A stretch of 64,000 nucleotides of DNA from Schistosoma mansoni. Its lineage: Eukaryota; Platyhelminthes; Trematoda; Strigeidida; Schistosomatidae. The notes beneath the pieces were generated by a model. That model was not told the DNA's origin. It saw nothing but the letters and a program-made list of their open reading frames with translations, and searched no databases. The stretch is from contig NC_031497.1 in the NCBI RefSeq assembly GCF_000237925.1, positions 27,010,205 to 27,074,204 on the forward strand, read 5' to 3'. The translations under genes were made by a program, and so were the position numbers. Within the stretch, counting starts at the first letter, position 1. Each line of letters opens with the position of its first letter. Of the stretch, positions 59,801-64,000 are shown one piece after another.

Positions 59801-61625
59801 TTTCCGAGTCCCTACTGATCCGTTTAGTCGGACAGCGCATAGACGACTGTCTACTGGGATCCAGTCTAAAAGAGCTAGTTCTGCCCTAGGACTTAATGCT
59901 ATACCTACTCCAGCGAGGCCACGGGAAGCAGCATCAGGGCTTCCAGATATACGAAGCGTGTATCGAGATGGTTCCTTATTTTGATTAGGTGAGGTCAAAT
60001 GAATGACACTACTCGGATCTTGTATGCGCGTTTCGGAGACGCAGCACACATCGATGGTGTAAGATTCTAGAGTCCTAGCTAAGGAAGCCTGTTGTCCTAT
60101 TTGGCACAATGTTCGGACATTAAAAGTTCCTATATGTAGTTTAGAGCGTGGTTTCAGGAGACCAGGAATAACGTTCTGTGTACTTGAATCGTTCGCCCTA
60201 GCGGTGCGAGGTGACAAAAGGACGTGGGAAGGGTTAGTCGTGGAGATAAGAGAGTTATTAGGAGTAGGAAGGATTTGAAAGTGACCAACTTGGTCTCGTG
60301 TGCTGTTACGGGTATGAGGGCAGTTATCACTTCCCGGTTGCCCACACCGTGGAAGGGTTCTTCTAGGGGTACTTGAAAAGGAAATTGGGTTAGAAGTGGT
60401 CTTAATGACCTGAGAGCGTGACCGCAGTGCCCAAGGGACAACTGCTTGAGGCCGGTCACGCACGGCCTTTTTGTGGGGAATTTTTGACGTGTTAGCTCTG
60501 TTCTTCAAAGGACCTTACCGCCGGAGACGGAAACCCGTGGGATAAGGCGAGGTGCGCATTTTTAGGGTCGACCTTTTCTAACCCCACCCCTCCTTGTGGG
60601 AAGGCAGCATCGCTGTCATGCTGGTTGTCTGAAGGAAACACCTTACTGCTGTCACACCTCTGTACAGTCAGCAGTACGACATCGCCTTCGGACCTTGGGT
60701 TTGCTGCTTTTAGTCTTACCGCTCTTCAACCGACCTGTCTGGCATGGTAGGACCTTGAGGAACGATTGTTCCAGCCAGCATAGCTCGATTGGTTCATCAC
60801 GATAGGCAAGCCCAACCACCACATCAAGGTAGCAGCAACGGTCGGGTTTACTGATTGGCTAACATTTCTCAAGGCCACTTAAGATTCGTTCAAAGGTCGT
60901 CCATAAATTATAGTCTCGCCGAAAAAACCATCTGTTTTGGTTGATGTACGGACAGTAACAGAGTCAAAACACTTTGTAGAGACTGTTTACAACCGGCAGT
61001 AATATTGTGTACGTAATTTAGAGGTTCAACATTTTGGAACTAGTTATTCTAGGAATGTTATCTTTGAATATCAACTTTACTGGTTTGATTATATATATTA
61101 AGTGATTTTCATATAATGGATAATTTGCCAACAGTAGGAGTGGTAGCTGTGGGTAATCAGTTTATGATAGGATGCTATAGAACCAAGGATAAATGTAGAA
61201 AATTATAAAGATCAGTCCTAGACAGTGTTGTCCTAGCTATTACAACCAGATGTAAAGAAGTAATATTCTCCGCATATTAAAAGTTGCCAAGACAATAAAA
61301 TAACTCACTCATCAATCTTACGGACGGTGAAACGAAAAAATGGAAGTTTGTATATTTCATTACTCCCTGACGAGTTTAGAAGTCGTGCGAATAATATTCT
61401 GGAATTTTCCTCTTCAATAGTCCCAATAAGTACGTATTCTGACTCTTCTTCAGTACCATCATTTGATAATTTAGGCAACGTCTTTTGAACACAAGTCTCC
61501 CCTTTTTCCAACCTTTTTAGGATTCGCTTGAAAAGCTTGGAGAAAGATTGATTTTCCAAGTTCAAGAGAGGTATAGCATCATGACAATTTGGAGGAATAT
61601 CTATGCAGGCAAGTAGTGCTTCCAT
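50244..61625 (-). CDS. Unrecognised 466-residue protein with coiled coil and basic C-terminus, 4 exons
   Basis: I do not recognise the family. Four - strand exons (61625-61309, 54568-54531, 53390-52944, 50842-50244) join with GT/AG borders and consistent phases to 1401 nt, 466 residues plus stop. In order: a mixed globular-looking N-terminus (residues 1-105, ending LPFFRFTVRKID); a short linker from the microexon; a probable coiled coil (about 122-151, YLHDTFKRLDDKMENF then STQLSKLVESLSQ); a Pro/Ala/Ser/Thr/Lys-rich disordered stretch (about 152-250); a second predicted helix (NPRFASMIDKAIDHVLDRI, about 274-292); an acidic Asn/Asp region; Thr and Ser homopolymers from a trinucleotide repeat; and a basic tail KHKHKKRKHSDD that could be a nuclear localisation signal. 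Head, coiled coil and basic tail suggest a nuclear scaffold or repair-type protein, but that is inference only. The introns hold LINE-A, Merlin, SINE and tRNA sequence. It is convergent with the kinase gene. Confidence 0.8.
50443..50500. repeat. Trinucleotide repeat inside a coding exon
   Basis: CTA and GTA triplets in tandem, read on the - strand as runs of Thr then Ser. The two halves are inverted (CTA)n/(TAG)n and could form a hairpin. Confidence 0.85.
50995..51362 (+). mobile_element. SINE-C, 5' truncated
   Basis: ACCGGCGCTTTACCCGGGTTGG to the TTCAAATAAATAAATAAA tail. Confidence 0.85.
51365..51660 (+). mobile_element. Degenerate LINE 3' coding fragment, family uncertain
   Basis: Reads, with breaks, LQWVRHVL, RQLMTWYTGV, NHWLDSKG and a SDIAQNGSQ-like end, the same plan as the LINE-A C-terminus but much diverged. 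Confidence 0.5.
51725..51905 (-). mobile_element. LINE-B 3'-end fragment
   Basis: TATTCACGCCTGTTACCCATTG, AGAGCATAGGCTGCCAAC and CAATGTGCTCCTTGGTGTCC in reverse orientation. Confidence 0.75.
52024..52209 (-). other. Possible alternative terminal exon in intron 3 of the - strand gene
   Basis: An open frame (starting after TATTTGCTTAG) encodes STIGPRRTSIPTNINRLGHC and more, a plausible composition, ending in TAG. Its phase does not match the end of exon 3 in this frame, so if it is an exon it belongs to another isoform or is spurious. Confidence 0.2.
52460..52545 (-). mobile_element. SINE-A fragment
   Basis: AAGCAAAGTTGGATAGTGGC through a hammerhead remnant GCAGGACGCACGTCTCATCC. Confidence 0.65.
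52680..52870 (-). mobile_element. SINE-D fragment
   Basis: GAGTAGTAACCAATGTCATTT, CAAGTCCTTTCTAG and GAGATGTAAGGCGGTGGTCGG parallel 31300-31440. Confidence 0.6.
52944..53390 (-). CDS. Unrecognised gene exon 3 (coiled coil and Pro/Ala/Ser/Thr-rich linker)
   Basis: Completes Ser119 and encodes residues 120-267 plus one base of codon 268. The acceptor is TTTTTCAACAATATAG and the donor CACAAG/GTAAGC. It opens with a heptad-like helix and continues with lysine-containing PT/PA/PS repeats such as TSKPILAPQLSPTSTPKSAP. The strand is assigned by the splice signals and phase; the + strand reading frame here is a shadow. Confidence 0.85.
53482..53553 (+). tRNA. tRNA-His (GUG) gene or close tRNA-derived copy
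   Basis: A 71-72-nt cloverleaf: acceptor strands GTCTCTG/CAGCGAC (one mismatch), D arm with A-box TGGTCTAGTGG, anticodon loop TTGTGGC with anticodon GTG, and a perfect 5-bp T stem around TTCGAAT with B-box GGTTCGAATCC. TTTT follows 18 bases downstream as a Pol III terminator. The acceptor mismatch and a weak anticodon-stem pair leave a pseudogene possible. It lies on the opposite strand of an intron of the - strand gene. Confidence 0.75.
53560..54139. other. Unassigned intron sequence
   Basis: Downstream of the tRNA-like gene; no further gene or repeat recognised. Confidence 0.5.
54140..54365 (+). mobile_element. SINE-D with hammerhead motif
   Basis: CCCGAATAGCTCAAGTGATAA (A-box region), a B-box-like CTTGAATGTCAC, hammerhead 54277-54325 and GAGTTTTCTGTCAACTC. 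Confidence 0.7.
54277..54325 (+). ncRNA. Hammerhead ribozyme motif (SINE-D type)
   Basis: CTTTG-CTGACGA, a weak stem II, GAAAC, stem III ACTGAGGT (imperfect) and GTT, then CAGAG pairing with CTTTG. Core bases present; probably weak or inactive. Confidence 0.45.
54531..54568 (-). CDS. Unrecognised gene exon 2: 38-nt microexon
   Basis: Lies between acceptor AAATTTGTAG and donor GTAAGT. It completes Glu106 and encodes PITKQNQDVANN plus the first base of codon 119. Exon 1 ends in phase 2 and exon 3 begins in phase 1, so they cannot join directly; this exon supplies exactly the missing phase change without a stop. Confidence 0.72.
54807..55696 (+). mobile_element. LINE-A (A1) internally deleted copy (5' end joined to 3' end)
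   Basis: 890 bp, flanked by the 10-bp duplication AAGACCGGGT (54797-54806, 55697-55706). It starts CCCGACCGTTGCTG; after ~240 bases (CAGCGATGCT) it jumps straight to TGAAACATGGCC in the RT C-terminal region and runs to the 3' UTR and a CTGTCTCTCTGTC tail. Confidence 0.93.
55707..56189. other. Unassigned intron sequence
   Basis: No gene or recognisable repeat seen. Confidence 0.5.
56822..56854 (+). pseudogene. C-terminal end of the Merlin transposase remnant
   Basis: The frame containing HTNNNEAIWSRLRG and WSHMDEFVYLMHYDFG runs from about 56650 and ends here as DHIKEVYPL plus stop, a normal C-terminus for this transposase family. It is a remnant because the central catalytic part is deleted. 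Confidence 0.7.
57138..57371 (-). CDS. LINE-A C-terminal segment
   Basis: 77 residues ending in NRLQWRRCIHSLFSTKF, the conserved end of the LINE-A polyprotein, separated from the RT frame by a single in-frame stop. The same end is found in the copies at 44259, 44640, 49442 and 55212. Confidence 0.85.
   Translation of the reverse strand: MLYGVGAGWKKARGGQTKTWHKSMKSLTSGLGRVGKCRLPGWDSRDDSNRWLETLNDIAQNRLQWRRCIHSLFSTKF
57387..58532 (-). CDS. LINE-A reverse transcriptase
   Basis: 381 residues. RT motifs are in order: NHRGISLTNIVSKILASIIL, QAGFRPGRGCIDQIFTLRQ, FLDLKAAFDSVDR (catalytic Asp), SGVRQGCPLSPFVFNFF and LEYADDIVLFG (catalytic YADD). The thumb and a C-terminal region ending LRMPNH follow, and the frame continues after one stop into 57138-57371 (RRAM-like, CRLPGWDSRDD, NRLQWRRCIHSL). 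It copies LINE RNA at the nicked target site. Confidence 0.95.
   Translation of the reverse strand: MPVYKEGQKSSCDNHRGISLTNIVSKILASIILRRLSKAREEQTRENQAGFRPGRGCIDQIFTLRQVLEHRHTFRRPTIVVFLDLKAAFDSVDREVLWQCLSVKGVPKKYINLIKVLYSNTTGRVRAYGELSSELVTSSGVRQGCPLSPFVFNFFVDMLLEITLSSSQSPGLELLPGGSLVDLEYADDIVLFGEDADKMQSLLTTISNYAGMFGMRFSPSKCKMLLQDWVASTPELMIGSEVVERVDCFTYLGSLISPCGLVCDEISARIQKARLASANLRHLWRRRDIRLATKGRVYCAAVPSVLLYGSETWPIRVENTRRLLVFDHRCLRRIARISWDHRVSNPDVRKRVLGKDGKSIDEVVKLHQLRWLGYVLRMPNH
58575..59171 (-). CDS. LINE-A linker between endonuclease and reverse transcriptase
   Basis: 198 residues, MGTAVISASKISHKVREK onward. It contains the RTE-typical RAAGPDRFTPEIFKDGG segment just before the RT fingers. 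It joins the endonuclease by a frameshift and the RT by an in-frame stop, so the three pieces were one protein of roughly 1,100 residues. Confidence 0.85.
   Translation of the reverse strand: MGTAVISASKISHKVREKQWISTASTTLIDARKLIPPGSKHNEERSQLKRRLIRSLRNDREQWWVAKAREMEKAAAIGNSRQLFRLIKETGIRNPTISETISDKDGHIIHSQSRRLDRWAEHFRDQFNWPSATLQLPTIPSRPEWKIDVSPPTLCEVEKAIGNLKRGRAAGPDRFTPEIFKDGGPVLAARLTEVLGRI
59216..60508 (-). CDS. LINE-A endonuclease region
   Basis: 430 residues. After a ~120-residue N-terminal extension comes an apurinic-type endonuclease: GTFNVRTL (127-134), CCVSETRI, VIVAGDFNAQVG, TQLDHIAISHRW and SDHALVRARI, the Asn, Glu, Asp-x-Asn and Ser-Asp-His signature of RTE/APE LINEs. This nuclease nicks target DNA. 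The frame shifts near its end and continues in the next segment. Confidence 0.9.
   Translation of the reverse strand: MKNRANTSKIPHKKAVRDRPQAVVPWALRSRSQVIKTTSNPISFSSTPRRTLPRCGQPGSDNCPHTRNSTRDQVGHFQILPTPNNSLISTTNPSHVLLSPRTARANDSSTQNVIPGLLKPRSKLHIGTFNVRTLCQIGQQASLARTLESYTIDVCCVSETRIQDPSSVIHLTSPNQNKEPSRYTLRISGSPDAASRGLAGVGIALSPRAELALLDWIPVDSRLCAVRLNGSVGTRKDKETRRCLFVVSAYSPTDCSSDDIKDEFYRKLSDLLRKARRSDVVIVAGDFNAQVGKLSERERHLGGSYGVVAKRTDNGDRLLQLCSDNRLFLANTNFKHKEKHLLTWQPPNSSQRWTQLDHIAISHRWRGSIEDCRSFWSTCLDSDHALVRARISLRLTGRRKDTAGKPLRVLLNDKQAKNIFQEQLEKQAAM
60929..61308. other. Intron sequence between Merlin and exon 1
   Basis: No gene or recognisable repeat seen. Confidence 0.5.
61309..61625 (-). CDS. Unrecognised gene exon 1
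   Basis: Residues 1-105 plus two bases of codon 106, starting MEALLACIDIPPNCHDAIP. The donor is GA/GTGAGT. The ATG was chosen because an in-frame TAA lies just upstream. An upstream ATATTTAG could be a 5'-UTR or spliced-leader acceptor. Confidence 0.78.
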
Positions 61626-61990
61626 TGATCGAATCCGTTAAGACTAAATATGAAACCAAGAGGATATTATTATCATATAGAATCTTGTTTGGGTGAAATT
61701 TTAATGTGGAACCAATGAAAAGCCAGGACATTATGCAGACAATGTAACATATACGAAGTTATTGAGAGATAAGAAAGTGACAAGAACTACAAATAAGTTA
61801 CTTACTCACTTAATATGAACTTGCATACACTAGTATCATAATAATGGGGTTGTCAGTAATAGATCTGATTGGTATTTGTATGATTTGATCAACTTATATT
61901 GTAGAATAATACATTAAAGTCTGATGATTATTGACCATAAAATTGCATCAATAAATTTGTTACATATACCAGTTCCAACGTAAGTGTTAA
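61626..61990. other. Upstream region of the - strand gene
   Basis: A+T-rich; the promoter should lie here or beyond, but I see no convincing core element. Confidence 0.4.
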
Positions 61991-61994
61991 TTTA

Positions 61995-62300
61995 GATCAG
62001 ACGATTTATTGCCCCCGAATGCCCTGGTACGACCGAGAGTGGGGAGAGTCCGCTCTCCCTCGAAAAATGCTCTCACATGGCCACGCGTATATAGCCTCTG
62101 ACAGGGAACTCCTACTCACTGCCATCTCGCACTACGGGTGTTGTTTACGAAATTGAGAGGACGAAAAGCGAATGTCTGGCTCTCTAACCGGATTGGTGGG
62201 CATGGAAAGTTCACCTAGGGGAGTTGGAAAACCCTCATTCCAAACCAATGGTGCACATGGGCTTCAGTATCCTGAGGGAACAAATGGCGTATGAAGTATT
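61995..62300 (+). mobile_element. SINE-C, 3' truncated
   Basis: CCCCCGAATGCCCTGGTACG to CCTGAGGGAACAAATGGCG; the second half and tail are missing. Confidence 0.85.
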
Positions 62301-62344
62301 TTATGGTGGTGAAAACACCAACAACATCTGGCAACTGCTAGAAG

Positions 62345-63190
62345 CTATTTCAGCTCATCTAAACCATTGGCAGCAAAAAGTTTGGTGTGAATGAGACAAT
62401 CAGTAAAGCTAACTAAACGCAAATTAGTGACATCCAGAGACGTCTTGAACGATAGGAAGAGTACTACTACTCCAGCAACATCATTCAGACTGTACTGACC
62501 CCATGATCGGTATCCATCTAATGAGGTGGAGGTCCACAAGGATCTCCGACTTTTGAAGCATCAAGTCATCAGAACCAGATGACTTATTCCTACTAGGTTT
62601 TATAAAGATGGAGAGCTTTTTGTCAGGGAGCTGACTGAGTTATTTGCAAAGGTTCGAGAAATAGTGTACCAATATCTTGGAATGAAGCAATCATTGTTTC
62701 CCTCTTTAAGAGTAGCCTGTGTCATCTATACACCAGCTGTCGCGGAATGTCTACTGTCGATTGCATCAATAATAATGGCTTTCACTAGAATTCATAGATC
62801 ATATAAAACCCAGGAAAGAACGGCTAGAGAGAAGCAGGCTAGTTTTAGCTCGTGTAATTGGTGTCTTGACTATACCTTCACCCTTCTCTAAATATTAAAA
62901 CATAGCCACACTTATTAGAGGCCAACAATTGTTGGTTCTTGATAACAGGGTCTATTTTGATTTGTTGGACAGGACTGTTTTGATAGCCTGTTGCACAAGG
63001 ATGTGTCTCTGAGGGGTTTGTTAACATCTTGAAGGCCTAATATACAAATACCTCAAGCAGTGTGGGTATGCAACCACTTCAATCCATTATTCAAACTCAG
63101 TAGCGGAGTTAGGCAAGGTTGTCCAATATTACCACTTCTCTCCAACTTCGTTACTGATGGATCTCTGGAAACAGCTCTCAAGTACATAGT
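62345..63190 (+). mobile_element. Degenerate RTE-type LINE fragment
   Basis: Reads, with breaks, FYKDGELFVRELTELFAKV, KTQERTAREKQASFSS, CLDYTFTLL, FVNILKA and SSGVRQGCPILPLLSNFV: the RT fingers and palm in the LINE-A order. Old. Confidence 0.75.
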
Positions 63191-64000
63191 AATGGTCAGT
63201 CACAACGTAGAACCTGGTACGTATATGCAAAGGTTCAAGCTGCCATACCCCAATAGCACAGAGACGTTGTCCGGCTAAATCCCAGAATAGTAGAGGTAAC
63301 AACAGTATCAGTGACGATATGGAAGATACGATTCAAGAAAATATAAATTCATTAGATGAAAAAGGTTATGGGGTATTTTGAGCCATGCCATTTAAAGTCT
63401 CTAACCATTAGTTACGATAATCATGCCGACCCCAACCAGGTAGTTCGCACCTATTAACATGGTTAATTACAGTCGTCAGTGACTACGAACTGATGCCATG
63501 TTTTGGTTTGACTGCCTCTAGCTTTCTTCCATCCTACTCCTACACCAAAAAACATCGTCCATCATGGAAGGTGGTGGATGGGCATACATAATACATGTTA
63601 CAACCACCTCGGTTGATGAAAATTTACTACCTCATAAAGTGATTCGCCACTCCATTCCTAGCCCAGGCATTGCTTACTCGGTGGTTTCAATATACACCAG
63701 CAATGCTTCGCAGACACCTATGATGGAATACCAGTAACCTAAGAATATCCTCTATTTTCAATAGCCATATTTTGGAGCGAATAGCTACTCAGTAAACTCG
63801 CTCTAGGGTTGGGAGACAGATACCTTGTCTACGCCACATGTGGTACAAACTGAGAAAAGCCAACCAAACCTGAATTCGTGCTGAGATTTCGCTAGACACC
63901 AGAACATCAGGACTGATGACCCTCAAGATATGTGAAGCAGGTAATGCATTTAGCTTTTTCACTTCCTATCATTAATTCAGGTGCTGACACAAATCAATTC
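63190..64000 (-). mobile_element. Degenerate LINE-A (A2) fragment, continues past the window
   Basis: GGTCAGTCACAACGTAGAACC tail at the left, then the C-terminal coding region in reverse (CCCAACCAGGTAGTTCGCACC, GCTTTCTTCCATCCTACTCC) up to the thumb region at the window edge. Confidence 0.8.

Larger units (their letters stand above)
56906..60845 (-). mobile_element. LINE-A (RTE clade), nearly full length, subfamily A2 3' end
   Basis: About 3.94 kb, flanked by the 11-bp duplication GTTTACTGATT (56895-56905, 60846-60856). On the - strand it runs from a 5' leader (CCCGACCGTTGCTG) through one long APE-RT reading frame to a 3' UTR and a short (CTGA)-type tail. The copy is close to intact: I see one frameshift near 59215 and two in-frame stops (near 58575 and 57385). 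It lies inside the Merlin transposon and is therefore younger. Its relatives in Schistosoma are SR2/Perere-like RTE elements; I cannot assign the exact published family. Confidence 0.92.
56198..60920 (+). mobile_element. Merlin DNA transposon, internally deleted, split by a LINE-A insertion
   Basis: Perfect 24-bp terminal inverted repeats (56198-56221 and 60897-60920, beginning GGCGAGACTATAATTTATGG) are flanked by the 8-bp duplication GAAAAAAC (56190-56197, 60921-60928), as expected for Merlin. Inside, two parts of an IS1016/ISXO2-type transposase are readable: an N-terminal stretch (RIGTFIAGFRLRL ... SAVQWYEYCRDIS) and a C-terminal one (THTNNNEAIWSRLRG ... WSHMDEFVYLMHY). The middle catalytic region is missing and there are stops, so it could not transpose itself. 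Without the LINE it is about 770 bp, against roughly 1.4 kb for full Merlin elements. It sits in intron 1 of the - strand gene. Confidence 0.9.

Noticed and set aside
60596-60805. Small + strand frame repeated at several LINE-A 5' ends
   Set aside because: It recurs wherever the LINE-A leader occurs because the leader is repeated; no sign that it is translated.
1-64000. CRISPR arrays, operons or bacterial-type regulatory elements
   Set aside because: The DNA is clearly animal, with spliced genes and retroelements; the repeated short blocks are SINE and LINE copies, not spaced arrays.

Overview
The window is most likely genomic DNA of a schistosome (Schistosoma, a parasitic flatworm). The grounds are Sm-alpha-type SINEs with hammerhead ribozymes, RTE-clade LINEs, a Merlin DNA transposon, Gypsy-type solo LTRs, A+T-rich low-complexity DNA, and a host gene whose first intron is tiny while the later ones run to kilobases. 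The species cannot be fixed from the sequence. There is one assembly gap of exactly 200 N (11648-11847).

Two host genes can be reconstructed exon by exon and lie tail to tail. (1) On the + strand, 17520-45651, an eight-exon gene encodes an ethanolamine (choline/ethanolamine-family) kinase. All splice phases agree and give 408 codons plus stop. (2) On the - strand, 61625-50244, a four-exon gene encodes a 466-residue protein of a family I do not recognise. It includes a 38-nt microexon, found only by following splice phase, and has a predicted coiled coil, a Pro/Ala/Ser/Thr/Lys-rich linker and a basic C-terminus. A tRNA-His(GUG)-like gene sits in one of its introns.

Most of the rest is transposable elements, many nested. 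Labels used below: LINE-A is an RTE-clade element with a (CTGA)n tail and at least two 3'-end subfamilies, A1 and A2; LINE-B is a second RTE-like element with a (TAAG)n tail; SINE-A is the Sm-alpha-like family; SINE-B and SINE-D are two other tRNA-headed families; SINE-C is a ~510-bp repeat with an (AAAT)n tail; Repeat E and a ~300-bp palindromic foldback element are unclassified. Left to right: 1-17.5 kb is intergenic repeat DNA, including a nearly intact LTR pair nested in a LINE-A fragment around the gap; 17.5-45.7 kb is the kinase gene with repeat-filled introns; 45.7-50.2 kb is intergenic; 50.2-61.6 kb is the second gene, whose first intron holds a Merlin transposon (56198-60920) split by an almost full-length LINE-A (56906-60845); 61.6-64 kb is degenerate LINE and SINE-C sequence.

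The most interesting signal is that SINE-A, SINE-B and SINE-D share one architecture: a tRNA-like head followed by a hammerhead motif with a loopless stem III that is an 8-nt palindrome. The palindrome's sequence differs between families (ACGCGCGT, ACGGCCGT, ACCCGGGT/ACCTAGGT) but its self-complementarity is kept. SINE-A matches the known Sm-alpha ribozyme; I do not know whether the B and D versions have been described. Several of these SINEs also occur as inverted dimers.
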